Shown: positions 31,201 through 39,581 of the stretch, one piece after another | How positions within the stretch are numbered: position 1 is the stretch's first letter | Layout: each line of letters opens with the position of its first letter | Origin: an uncultured Gallionellaceae bacterium | GTDB lineage: Bacteria; Pseudomonadota; Gammaproteobacteria; Burkholderiales; Gallionellaceae | Length of the DNA: 39,584 nt | Direction of reading: 5' to 3' | NCBI GenBank assembly: GCA_903876625.1 | Contig: CAIRAO010000294.1 | Span: 1 to 39,584 of the forward strand | Program-made: the position numbers and the translations under genes | The notes under the pieces: generated by a model | Database searches by the model: none | What the model was told of the DNA's origin: nothing | The model's input: only the letters and a program-made list of their open reading frames with translations

Positions 31201-32904
31201 CACTTCCACCTGGTTAACGTGCAGGTCATCAACCGTGTGGGTTGGGATGGCACGATCAAACCGCCCGCAGCGAATGAAGTGGGTTGGAAAGAAACATTGC
31301 GCATGAACCCGCTGGAAGACGTCTATGTGGCTGTTAAGGCGGTTCATCCCGTGGTTCCGTTTGGTGTGCCTGCCAGCCATCGTCTGCTCGATCCCTCGCA
31401 AGTCGTCGGTTCGACCATGTATCTCACCAACATCGATCCAACGACCGGTGGTGCGCCAACGTTCCAGACGCAATTGGTGAATGGCGTCAATACGAATGTT
31501 GCAACGGGTACTTACAGTAACCAGATGACCGACTTTGACAACGAATACGTCTGGCACTGCCACATCCTGGGTCACGAAGAGTTCGACTTCATGCGTCCGT
31601 TTGTGTTCCACCCGAACGTCTTGGTGCCTGACGCACCGACCACAGTGGCCGTTACTAACGGCAAAGTGACTTGGGTTGATACGACCCCTGTTGGTGGTGT
31701 GGATGCCTATGGCGTTCCAACTACTGGTACCAATGCGGCTAACCCGACACTGAGCAGCAACCCAAAGAATGAGATTGGCTTCAAGATTTATGTCAATGTC
31801 GTTCCAAATGCTAACGGGTATGTTTCTGCCGCAGCAGTTCCTGCCGCAACGGTTCCTGCCAACGTGCAGAGCTGGCCGGCACCGGCCGGAGCAACAACTG
31901 CTAACACATTAGTTGTGGCCTACAACGCGGCGGGTAATTCTGTTGCAGGTACGTCAGGCACTACCTTCACGTCAGGTACAAACGTGGCAGTAACTCCGGC
32001 AGCTACAACGCCTGGAACGATGGCAGTTACCGGTGCTTCGATCGATTCGACTGGTTTGGTTGTAACGGTAACAAGCACGGCTGGCTACGTGGTTGGCGCG
32101 TCGGTCTCCGGTGGCGGTTTCCCTGCGGGAACGGTCATCGCCTCGATCAACGCAAACGGCACTCAGTTCACCACGTCGTTAGCTAGCACCACACCGGGCG
32201 TGACAAGTCAAACCTTGACCATCTCGTTGGCCGCGGCAGCAGCATTGCCAACACCGGCTGCATCGGCTGCACCGTCTGGCTTTACGCAGATACTGAATGC
32301 AAGCGGTACTGCAACTTTGAACTGGACTGCTGTTCCAGGTGCAACAAGCTATACCGTGAGCATTACTGAGACTAAGGCACCAGTTGCTCCAGCGTTAGTG
32401 GGCGTGACAGGGTCTCCAGTGGTTACACAGATACTTATAGTTGCTCCAGCGACAGTACCAGTGACGACCTACACGACGCCAGCAGCCTTGACAGTAGGTT
32501 CTACCTACGTGTTCTCGGTCACAGCGACGACGCTCAGCGGAACGACAGCTGCTGCGACAATTGGTTCTGCAACTATTGCTGGCTTAACTAATTCACCGAC
32601 TGCTCCACCAGTGGCTTTTGGTATCGCAGTTGATACCTCGACCGTTGTAGGTTCTGGTTCGATCACCTTGAATTGGGCTAACAATGTGTCGAACAAGAAC
32701 AACGTGGTTGGTCTGTTGCTGAAATGGAATGGTGGCCCTGCTGCCGGCGTGACGTTCAGTCCTGCCAGCACGGGTGCCACTGTGACTGGCTTGAAAACGG
32801 GAACAGCGTATAGTTTCACGCTACAAGCAATCAGCAATGTGGCTGCGTTTAATTCTACGGTTGTACCTGTTGCACCAGCGGTTGTTTCGGCAGTTGCTCC
32901 TTAA
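28210..32904 (+). CDS. mofA: Giant secreted multicopper oxidase, MofA-like (1564 aa), copper motifs intact
   Basis: NRIAIHWHGGDSPW (29128-29136), MMMYHDHVSG (29347-29355), SHPVHFHLVNVQVINRVG (31192-31209), VWHCHILGHEEFDFMRP (31555-31575); signal peptide; C-terminal FN3-like domains. MofA assignment is from memory of size, motifs and FKBP/cytochrome neighbours. Confidence 0.75.
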   Translation: MKKVKSSFFELNMGGAAIALAFATSLTANVAQANAGFGTVTDLTGQPVNVPTYFASSPQGIRPAFDPVTHALSTTGLTVDTGTPIRKFVDPLGGVYNGLETLNSLTDLQAGIPVALPEFWTNLAGQVTTDNYYEIAAVEYTEQLHSDLAKATRLRGYVQIETANLATNKNCVFQNSTKTACTDITSVVPSEHVAGVYPDGTPILDANGAQVYFVHKPHYLGPSIVAASGTPIRIKFTNYLPYTDINGVAHGSPSGGEYYLPIDETIAGGGPVTLQAGVDANGNPVAGPALDKTGKAIKFPQNRIAIHWHGGDSPWTNDGTPHQWFAPRGDASYSVKDALHPNGWGVGDSYANVPDMADPGQGSMTLYYPVNLSGRMMMYHDHVSGLTKINAYAGEAAGLIVYDMKELSLVANALRINLTLPSGTLASAVPLLDTVGIPLVIQDKNFVPKNIGPNAVASDGKTPASQDAKWDLTHWGQPGDLYFPHVYETNQDPNSIDGTNPVGRWDWGPWFWPVFPAQYSLPTGAYGDVTASPEAFLDTPTVNGQPYPTMTVEPKAYRFRILSIGNDRSFNLGFYQAVDAAGKVCDANNTAPATSPTAPGGIGAPATCTEVRMVPAQPTAGFPATWPTDGRAGGVPDPATAGPDIVQIGNEAGLLPAVAVLKSQPVTYEQNVRSITVFNILDHDLTLMPGERADILVDFSKYAGQTLIMYNDAPAPMPGYDPRIDYFTGVGDQTAAGGAYDTLPGYGPNTRTIMQFKVGATATSGGSLNMAALTTGLPVAYAATQPAPIVPESVYNQAFGTSYADTYAKIGTGSGTAPYWVYPVNGGTGNNGTLTLLRIDLSTAGSLYPAGTTVTIDPPLCTPIVVGSATCAPATATPTVGAGGRITGFTNFVAGAGYTTVPNVTFSAPSADGTRASALITANGFKVINKAIQELFDPVFGRMNATLAAELPFSTATIATTVPLAYIDTPIEYLDAIKDGETQIWKVTHNGVDSHPVHFHLVNVQVINRVGWDGTIKPPAANEVGWKETLRMNPLEDVYVAVKAVHPVVPFGVPASHRLLDPSQVVGSTMYLTNIDPTTGGAPTFQTQLVNGVNTNVATGTYSNQMTDFDNEYVWHCHILGHEEFDFMRPFVFHPNVLVPDAPTTVAVTNGKVTWVDTTPVGGVDAYGVPTTGTNAANPTLSSNPKNEIGFKIYVNVVPNANGYVSAAAVPAATVPANVQSWPAPAGATTANTLVVAYNAAGNSVAGTSGTTFTSGTNVAVTPAATTPGTMAVTGASIDSTGLVVTVTSTAGYVVGASVSGGGFPAGTVIASINANGTQFTTSLASTTPGVTSQTLTISLAAAAALPTPAASAAPSGFTQILNASGTATLNWTAVPGATSYTVSITETKAPVAPALVGVTGSPVVTQILIVAPATVPVTTYTTPAALTVGSTYVFSVTATTLSGTTAAATIGSATIAGLTNSPTAPPVAFGIAVDTSTVVGSGSITLNWANNVSNKNNVVGLLLKWNGGPAAGVTFSPASTGATVTGLKTGTAYSFTLQAISNVAAFNSTVVPVAPAVVSAVAP

Positions 32905-32912
32905 ACCAAATC

Positions 32913-32945
32913 ACCGGTGCCAGATTATTCTGGCACTGGTTCTTG
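32913..32945 (+). terminator. Probable terminator hairpin after MCO paralog 2
   Basis: ACCGGTGCCAG-ATTATT-CTGGCACTGGT then TCTTGGTTTCTT. Confidence 0.55.
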
Positions 32946-33077
32946 GTTTCTTGTAGTAAAGGTTTATTTAAAGTTTTGATTGTTGGAATACTGAAATTCA
33001 TCAACAGTTAGTTTGATTTGTGTCGCAATGACCATTGAAGGCTTAAAATACAATCCCTCCAGCGATCATTCCATTTC

Positions 33078-33203
33078 ATGAAGAAATTGATTTCGAATAC
33101 ACTATCCGGGTATTTGCTCTCATTAACTGTTAGTAGCGCATGTGGTATTCTTATTTCAGGTCTGTATGACTGTTTCGCAGAAACAGTTGAGTCATATGGT
33201 TAG
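33078..33203 (+). CDS. Possible small ORF (41 aa) with hydrophobic signal-like N-terminus
   Basis: MKKLISNTLSGYLLSLTVSSACGILISGLYDCFAETVESYG*; below the ORF-track size cut-off; no strong Shine-Dalgarno. Confidence 0.25.
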   Translation: MKKLISNTLSGYLLSLTVSSACGILISGLYDCFAETVESYG

Positions 33204-33233
33204 TAGTAGCAATTTTCTGAGGAGTAAAGTTAC

Positions 33234-33923
33234 ATGTTGCAACGTAAAGTGATTTTTTTGGTCAGTATTGTTTTAGCAACGAGTCAGGCTTGGGCTGAAG
33301 ACAAGCTCGAACTTAAGACGGATGCGGACAAATTGAGCTACAGCATCGGCGTGAGCGTCGGTAAGAATTTTAAAAGAGATGGAACTACTGTCGATCTCGA
33401 CCTGATGATAAAAGGCTTTAAGGCCGGGCTTGCCGGTGATAAGACGGTAATTTCGGATAGAGAGGTCCAGCAGATCATGGGCTCTTATCAGATGGAATTG
33501 CGCAAACAAGCTATGGCAAGAAATCAGGTGGCGATTCAGGAAAACAAGAAAAAAGGCGATGCCTACCTGGCTGAGAACAAGGCAAAGAAGGGCGTAGTGA
33601 CAGCTGACAATGGATTGCAATACAAGATCATCAAGAAGGGTAGTGGCAAGAAACCACTCGAGTCTGATCTGGTTGAAGTGAACTACCGCGGTACGCTAAT
33701 CGATGGCAAGGAGTTTGATGCTACTCAAGAGGGCAAGCCGGCCACATTGAAAGTATCCGCACTTATTCCGGGATGGAAGCAGGCGTTAACAATGATGCCC
33801 ACTGGTTCCAAATGGCAACTCGTTGTTCCATCCCAGCTTGCCTACGGCGAAAGAGGTGTGGGCAATGACATAGGCCCGAATGAAGTGCTTGTTTTTGAGT
33901 TGGAATTGGTAGGAATCAAATAA
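33234..33923 (+). CDS. FKBP-type peptidyl-prolyl isomerase, secreted, with N-terminal dimerisation domain (MofB-like position)
   Basis: Signal peptide ...SQAWAED; FKBP_N-like KLSYSIGVSVGKNFKRDGTTVDLDLMIKGFKAGLAG; catalytic domain VEVNYRGTLIDGKEFDATQEGKPATLKVSALIPGWKQALTMMPTGSKWQLVVPSQLAYGERGVGNDIGPNEVLVFELELVGIK. Confidence 0.93.
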   Translation: MLQRKVIFLVSIVLATSQAWAEDKLELKTDADKLSYSIGVSVGKNFKRDGTTVDLDLMIKGFKAGLAGDKTVISDREVQQIMGSYQMELRKQAMARNQVAIQENKKKGDAYLAENKAKKGVVTADNGLQYKIIKKGSGKKPLESDLVEVNYRGTLIDGKEFDATQEGKPATLKVSALIPGWKQALTMMPTGSKWQLVVPSQLAYGERGVGNDIGPNEVLVFELELVGIK

Positions 33924-33996
33924 TCTGAAACCAATATTGATTCAGTATTGAACTTTCAGAATTTTAGAATGGAAAATTTTCGTAACCAATGATTTG

Positions 33997-34049
33997 AGGG
34001 AACCTCTAACTATTCAATGCGACAAGAATTGGATTTTTAGAGGTTCCCT
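33997..34049 (+). promoter_or_regulatory. 13-bp perfect inverted repeat between the two FKBP genes
   Basis: AGGGAACCTCTAA (33997-34009) / TTAGAGGTTCCCT (34037-34049), 27-nt loop, about 24 nt upstream of the second FKBP start. Confidence 0.7.
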
Positions 34050-34072
34050 TAAACCTTTACTAAAGGAGATCG

Positions 34073-34702
34073 ATGATGAAGAAGATGAAATGGATTGCGC
34101 TATTAAGCCTTGGATTAATCGCTTTGCAGGCCAATGCTGCGACGCCTGTTGTGATTGACAACCAGGCGATCGGTGCGGATACCAAAGAAAGTGGAGAAAG
34201 TGTAGGAAAGGCACAAACTAAAGCCCAATCTGATGACGAGGCCGCCAGAGAGAGGATTCGCCTCAGCGGTAGACTCAGCAACAGAGAGAAGGCACAATTA
34301 GTCAAAGCGGAAGTTGCAGAAACCAACAAGACTGAAGGCGCGAGTTTTCTGGCAAGCAACGGCGCAAAAAAAGGTGTAATCACTTTGCCTAGCGGAGTGC
34401 AATATCGTGTCATTCGTGCGGGCAAGGGCAAGAAGCCGACTGAAAATAGCGCTGTGGTATGCAAATACAAAGGTACTTTGCTTAACGGTGATTCATTCGA
34501 TATGTCGGAGGGTAAAAAACCCGCCACCATGCTTGTCTCTGGTTTTCTGCCAGGTGTAAAGGAAGCTGTTTTGCTGATGGCCGGCGGAGCAAAATGGGAA
34601 ATCGTTGTGCCGCCTCAGTTGGCCTATGGAGCCACTGGAAATCGTGGCGTAGGAGCTAATGCAGTTGTGGTTTACCAGATGGAAATCATAAGCATCAAAT
34701 AA
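34073..34702 (+). CDS. Second secreted FKBP-type peptidyl-prolyl isomerase, divergent
   Basis: Signal peptide MKKMKWIALLSLGLIALQANAA; FKBP core VVCKYKGTLLNGDSFDMSEGKKPATMLVSGFLPGVKEAVLLMAGGAKWEIVVPPQLAYGATGNRGVGANAVVVYQMEIISIK. Confidence 0.9.
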   Translation: MMKKMKWIALLSLGLIALQANAATPVVIDNQAIGADTKESGESVGKAQTKAQSDDEAARERIRLSGRLSNREKAQLVKAEVAETNKTEGASFLASNGAKKGVITLPSGVQYRVIRAGKGKKPTENSAVVCKYKGTLLNGDSFDMSEGKKPATMLVSGFLPGVKEAVLLMAGGAKWEIVVPPQLAYGATGNRGVGANAVVVYQMEIISIK

Positions 34703-34707
34703 TCTGA

Positions 34708-34738
34708 ACAGAGCGGAGGCGAACCTTCCGCTCTGTTT
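34708..34738 (+). terminator. Terminator after the second FKBP gene
   Basis: ACAGAGCGGA-GGCGAACCT-TCCGCTCTGT-TT. Confidence 0.7.
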
Positions 34739-35096
34739 AGATGGTTTAATTCATCTAGAGCTATCCAAACTCAGTGCATGAATACGACTAAAGAATGCTG
34801 AGCTTCAGTTTTGCTGCGTTTAGTTGGAATAATATATTAATCTGCAACCTGTGGAATTAAGTGCTGGCAAGCAATAATGGATCTCAATCGCGATAGTGTG
34901 CAATTTTCCTTCACTCTGGGGTTGGTACATTGGAGCGAAATGAGATGTAATTTCCATTCAATCCTACAATGAATTAAGGATCCCACGTGCGCCGCACGAT
35001 AGAGAGTTTTCTTTATTTATGCGAGCCCAGAATATCCAAAATAGTTTTGGTGATAAAATATTTTTCATTGATAATTTTATAATGCATGAAAGTTTC

Positions 35097-35231
35097 ACCC
35101 CCTCCCTGTCCTCCTCCGAGGGGAGAGGGTTATGCTCCCTATATTGGGAGGATTAGCGTGCTCTACCTGCCAGACCTTTTAGGATTGGGGTTCTGTTCCC
35201 TCTACCATCGCGGGAGGGCTAGGGAGGGGGT
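35097..35231. repeat. REP-pair / BIME- or MITE-like element with 11-bp terminal inverted repeats
   Basis: ACCCCCTCCCT (35097-35107) and AGGGAGGGGGT (35221-35231) are perfect inverted repeats, with further C/G-rich hairpins inside. Confidence 0.75.
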
Positions 35232-35314
35232 TTGTGATAACGATGTAATGATTTTTAACCTCGCTCCAGTAAATAACTCTTACAATGTACTTTTCCTGAA
35301 CGGATAACTTAACG

Positions 35315-37231
35315 ATGAAAAAACAAAGGTTGACTGGCCTGTGCAGAGCTGTGCGTGAAGCGAAAATGACAGCTACTTTATTGGAAGATAGTGTTGTTCG
35401 ACTAGGCGTACTTTCTCTCCTGTTTGCATTCGGTCAATTCATACCCGTTGCGTCACAGGCGCAAGAGGCTGCGAGCAGCGTAGAACAAGTGAATGCGATG
35501 GCTCAAGTAAATTCGCCTGAACTGGTTGAAATTGGAAGAGGAATTTATACCAAAGGTGTTTTATCTTCCGGCGCGATGTTGACGGGGAAACGTTTTGGTA
35601 AAACTCCAATCTCCGGGGCAGATGCCGCATGTGTCAAATGTCATCGTCCAAGTGGAATGGGGCAGGTTGAGGGCGATATTCAGGTATCACCGATCAACGG
35701 CAATTATCTGTATGCCACTCGGAAGGACAAACCGACTGCGATCATGGATCCGCGCATCAGTAAATTATTCAATCAGGCACATGATCCTTACAACGATCAA
35801 TCTTTTGCAACTGCGGTAAATGAGGGTGTCAATAATCAAGGCCGCGAAATGAATTCTGTCATGCCCAGATACAATCTGGAGGAAACTGACAGAAAAGCGC
35901 TCACTGCTTATTTAATCCAGTTGTCGGCACAATGGTCACCGGGCGTTACTGAAACCTTGATACGCTTCGCCACAGTGATCACTCCGGAAGTCGATCCTGT
36001 GCAACGCAAGGCGTTCATCGACATGATGCGAACCATCGTGCAACAGAAAAATGGTAGTACTCTGTTACCAAACATCCAGCACACCCGTCACCATATGACT
36101 TCTGCTGCTGAATTGATACTGGGAACGGAACGAAAGTGGGAATTGGATATTTGGGAGTTGCAAGGTGAATCTGACACCTGGGGCAAACAGTTGACAGAGC
36201 ACTATCAAAAACAGCCGGTATTTGCCTTGCTTTCCGGGTTGTCACATTCAACCTGGCAGCCTGTGCATGATTTTTGTGATCAAGAAAAAGTGCCTTGCTG
36301 GTTTCCGAGCGTGGATGTGGCATCCAAAACCCAATCGCAATACGCATTCTATTTTTCCGGAGGGGTGACGCTGGAGGCGGACGTGCTTGCTCGTCATTTT
36401 CTTGAAAGAAAAAAATTACCCAAACATCTGATCCAGATTTATCGTGATGATCAAGTGGGGCGCGCAGCGAAACAAGAATTGGCACACGCGCTGGAAGGCA
36501 CTGCAATTAAAGTTGAAAACCGCGCACTGAATACTACACCTTCGTTAGTCGTATCATTCAAACATTCTCTGGCAGGCATTAAGTCGGGCGACGCGGTGAT
36601 GTTCTGGTTGCGCGATGACGACATTAAAGAATTGGGGAATTTAAAACCGCTGGCAGGCGTCAACTATAATTTTTCAGCGAGACTCGCGCAGCCTGAAAAT
36701 ACAACGCTCAATAAAAAATGGAAAGCTAGCTCTCACTTTGTTTATCTATATGAATTACCCGAGAACCGAAAATTGAATCTGGATTACTTCCATGTATGGA
36801 TGAATTCGCGGCACTTCGTCACGGTTGATGAACCGATGCAGACGGAAGTTTTTTTTGCCACAAACTTCATGACCGATACCCTATCGGAAATGTTGAATAA
36901 TCTTTACCGAGATTATTTGCTTGAGCGTTCTGAAACGATGATAAACAAACGCGAGGGAGTTAAATCGGAACAGGAAACCAGAGATCGAGTTGCTTTGGGG
37001 AATAAAGGAGATTTGGAAAGACGCTTCGGTAATGAATTTATAGACGAAAGTCAACGAATTCAGGTCGTGAAACAAAATAATAGTTCCCCGGTTTCGCATG
37101 GTACGACGATGTATCCCCACTTGAGTCTAGGACCAGATCAACGCTTCGCTTCCAAGGGGGGTTACATCGTCAAGTTTGGTGGTATGGACGGGAATACTTT
37201 AATCGACGAAAGTGGCTGGATCGTTCCTTAA
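35315..37231 (+). CDS. Monoheme cytochrome c fused to a periplasmic-binding-protein-like (type 1) domain (MofC-like position)
   Basis: Heme motif CVKCHRPSGMG (35630-35644), candidate distal Met in GREMNSVMPRYNL, then KWELDIWELQGESDTWGKQLTEHYQKQPVFALLSGLSHSTWQPVHDFCDQEKVPCWFPSVD...YAFYFSGGVTLEADVLARHFLE. Confidence 0.8.
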   Translation: MKKQRLTGLCRAVREAKMTATLLEDSVVRLGVLSLLFAFGQFIPVASQAQEAASSVEQVNAMAQVNSPELVEIGRGIYTKGVLSSGAMLTGKRFGKTPISGADAACVKCHRPSGMGQVEGDIQVSPINGNYLYATRKDKPTAIMDPRISKLFNQAHDPYNDQSFATAVNEGVNNQGREMNSVMPRYNLEETDRKALTAYLIQLSAQWSPGVTETLIRFATVITPEVDPVQRKAFIDMMRTIVQQKNGSTLLPNIQHTRHHMTSAAELILGTERKWELDIWELQGESDTWGKQLTEHYQKQPVFALLSGLSHSTWQPVHDFCDQEKVPCWFPSVDVASKTQSQYAFYFSGGVTLEADVLARHFLERKKLPKHLIQIYRDDQVGRAAKQELAHALEGTAIKVENRALNTTPSLVVSFKHSLAGIKSGDAVMFWLRDDDIKELGNLKPLAGVNYNFSARLAQPENTTLNKKWKASSHFVYLYELPENRKLNLDYFHVWMNSRHFVTVDEPMQTEVFFATNFMTDTLSEMLNNLYRDYLLERSETMINKREGVKSEQETRDRVALGNKGDLERRFGNEFIDESQRIQVVKQNNSSPVSHGTTMYPHLSLGPDQRFASKGGYIVKFGGMDGNTLIDESGWIVP

Positions 37232-37290
37232 GTCAGAGTTGTAAGTGTTGCGCACTTTTTTAAAACGCCACTGAATGACAAAACTATATG

Positions 37291-37314
37291 GCTCCGGTTT
37301 TACCGGAGCTTTTT
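37291..37314 (+). terminator. Rho-independent terminator after the cytochrome gene
   Basis: GCTCCGGT-TTT-ACCGGAGC-TTTTTG. Confidence 0.85.
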
Positions 37315-37421
37315 GTTTACATAAACGTAGTGAAAGTTGACTAGCAGGTAGAAGCGGAAGTCAAAATATCAAATCAAGTTGATTGTATAATTGCATCGAG
37401 AGATAAAGTAAGGGAACTGGG

Positions 37422-38489
37422 ATGATTTTAGTAACAGGTGGTGCAGGTTTCATCGGATCGAATTTTGTGCTGGATTGGCTAGCCCAAGCAAACGAGTCGG
37501 TGATCAATTTAGATGCGCTCACCTATGCGGGAAATCTGGAAAATCTGGATTCACTCAAAGGAGATGCCCGCCATATCTTTGTAAAGGGTGATATCGGTGA
37601 TCGAACTTTGGTTGATGAATTACTTGCCAAATATCAACCCCGTGCCATCGTTAATTTTGCCGCAGAGAGCCATGTGGATCGTTCGATTCACGGGCCAGGC
37701 GAATTCATCCAAACCAATATCGTCGGCACATTCAATCTGCTGGAATCGGTTCGCGCACATTGGTCAAAGCTTGCCGATAAGGAAAAAACGGATTTTCGCT
37801 TTCTCCATGTTTCAACGGATGAGGTTTATGGATCACTGAGTAAAGATGATCCGGCCTTTAGCGAAACCAACCGTTACGAACCCAATAGCCCGTATTCTGC
37901 CAGCAAGGCCGCGAGTGACCACTTAGTGCGCGCCTATCATCACACCTATGGTTTGCCGGTGCTCACCACCAATTGTTCAAATAACTACGGCCCGTATCAT
38001 TTCCCGGAAAAACTTATTCCACTCATGATCGTGAATTCGCTGGCAGGTAAACCGCTGCCGGTCTACGGAGATGGACAACAGATTCGTGATTGGCTCTACG
38101 TGAAAGACCACTGCAGCGCGATTCGCCGTGTTTTGGAAATCGGCAAACTGGGCGAAACCTACAATGTCGGCGGCTGGAATGAACAAGCCAATCTCAACAT
38201 CGTGCACATCGTGTGTGATTTGCTGGACGAACTGCGCCCGAAGGATGACGGAAACTCCTATCGTGAGCAAATCACCTATGTAACAGATCGCCCGGGACAT
38301 GATCGACGCTATGCCATTGATGCACGCAAAATAGAACGTGAACTGGGATGGAATCCGGCTGAAACCTTTGAAACAGGTATTCGTAAAACCGTGCAGTGGT
38401 ATCTGGATAATCAAAGCTGGGTCAATAACGTGCTGTCAGGCAATTATCGTCAGTGGATCGAAAAAAATTACGCGGGACGAAGCGAATGA
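37422..38489 (+). CDS. rfbB: dTDP-glucose 4,6-dehydratase
   Basis: [101 protein letters not shown]. Confidence 0.97.
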   Translation: MILVTGGAGFIGSNFVLDWLAQANESVINLDALTYAGNLENLDSLKGDARHIFVKGDIGDRTLVDELLAKYQPRAIVNFAAESHVDRSIHGPGEFIQTNIVGTFNLLESVRAHWSKLADKEKTDFRFLHVSTDEVYGSLSKDDPAFSETNRYEPNSPYSASKAASDHLVRAYHHTYGLPVLTTNCSNNYGPYHFPEKLIPLMIVNSLAGKPLPVYGDGQQIRDWLYVKDHCSAIRRVLEIGKLGETYNVGGWNEQANLNIVHIVCDLLDELRPKDDGNSYREQITYVTDRPGHDRRYAIDARKIERELGWNPAETFETGIRKTVQWYLDNQSWVNNVLSGNYRQWIEKNYAGRSE

Positions 38490-39388
38490 AGATTTTACTT
38501 TTTGGTAAAGGCGGCCAAGTCGGTTGGGAATTGCAACGCAGTCTGGCACCCTTAGGAGAGGTAGTTGCCGTCGATTTCGACAGCAAAGAACTGTGCGGAG
38601 ACTTCACCCATGTTGAGGGGCTGGCTCAGACAATTCGAACTGTGGCGCCGGATGTAATCGTGAATGCGGCTGCGCATACGGCGGTGGATAAAGCCGAAAG
38701 TGAGCCTGAGTTAGTACGTACCATCAATGCGTTGGCGCCAGCCGTACTGGCTCAGGAAGCAAAACGAAGCAATGCTTGGTTAATCCATTATTCAACGGAT
38801 TACGTGTTTGATGGCACGGGCGACAAGGCTTGGGTCGAAACAGATCAAACAGCGCCGCTCAACATCTACGGCAAGACAAAACTGGAAGGCGAACAACTCA
38901 TTCAACAATCAGGCTGCAGACATTTGATATTTCGCACCAGTTGGGTCTATGGCGCACGCGGAGGCAATTTTGCCAAAACGATGCTGAAGCTGGCTCAGGA
39001 AAGAGAGAGCTTGAAAGTGATCAATGATCAAATCGGTGCGCCTACCGGTGCGGACTTGCTCGCAGACATAACCGCGCATGCGATTCAAGCAACACGACAC
39101 AATCCCGAGGTGTCAGGCTTGTATCATTTGGTTGCGGCGGGTGAAACCTCTTGGCATGGCTATGCCAGTTTTGTATTGGAATATGCACAGAAAGCTGGCA
39201 TGGCGCTAAAAGTCACGCCTGATAAAATATTACCTGTATCCAGCAGTGCATTTCAAACGGCTGCGATCAGACCGCATAATTCAAGAATGAAAACGGATAA
39301 ATTGAAAAATACGTTTGGCTTGAAATTACCGAATTGGGAAGTGGGCGTCGCGAGAATGTTGACTGAGGTTCTGGAAAAAGGAACCTAA
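38486..39388 (+). CDS. rfbD: dTDP-4-dehydrorhamnose reductase
   Basis: [94 protein letters not shown] overlap with rfbB, so the ORF-track start at 38453 is probably too early. Confidence 0.95.
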   Translation: MKILLFGKGGQVGWELQRSLAPLGEVVAVDFDSKELCGDFTHVEGLAQTIRTVAPDVIVNAAAHTAVDKAESEPELVRTINALAPAVLAQEAKRSNAWLIHYSTDYVFDGTGDKAWVETDQTAPLNIYGKTKLEGEQLIQQSGCRHLIFRTSWVYGARGGNFAKTMLKLAQERESLKVINDQIGAPTGADLLADITAHAIQATRHNPEVSGLYHLVAAGETSWHGYASFVLEYAQKAGMALKVTPDKILPVSSSAFQTAAIRPHNSRMKTDKLKNTFGLKLPNWEVGVARMLTEVLEKGT

Positions 39389-39446
39389 ATTGGATAATTA
39401 CAGTAGCAAGTGGCAAGGAGCCAATCCTGTTTGTAGAGTGAGTTCA

Positions 39447-39581
39447 CTCCCTCCCCAACCCTCCCCCGGTGGGAGAGGGAGCCAAGTACTGTAAAATTTT
39501 GCAGCGGCAAATAAATTCTACTTTGTCCAAATGCGCAACGAATCAACTCCCTCTCCCACCGGGGGAGGGTTGGGGAGGGGG
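39447..39581. repeat. REP-pair: about 35-bp near-perfect inverted repeats flanking a 65-bp spacer
   Basis: CTCCCTCCCCAACCCTCCCCCGGTGGGAGAGGGAG (39447-39481) versus CTCCCTCTCCCACCGGGGGAGGGTTGGGGAGGGGG (39547-39581), reverse complements except near one end. Confidence 0.85.

Noticed and set aside
38453-38485. N-terminal extension of RfbD ([11 protein letters not shown])
   Set aside because: The Rossmann start [13 protein letters not shown] at 38486 with ATGA overlap to the rfbB stop is the likely true start.
39447-39581. CRISPR-like repeat-spacer pair
   Set aside because: Only two units, and they are inverted relative to each other with C/G-rich hairpin cores; fits a REP pair, not CRISPR. No cas genes in the window.
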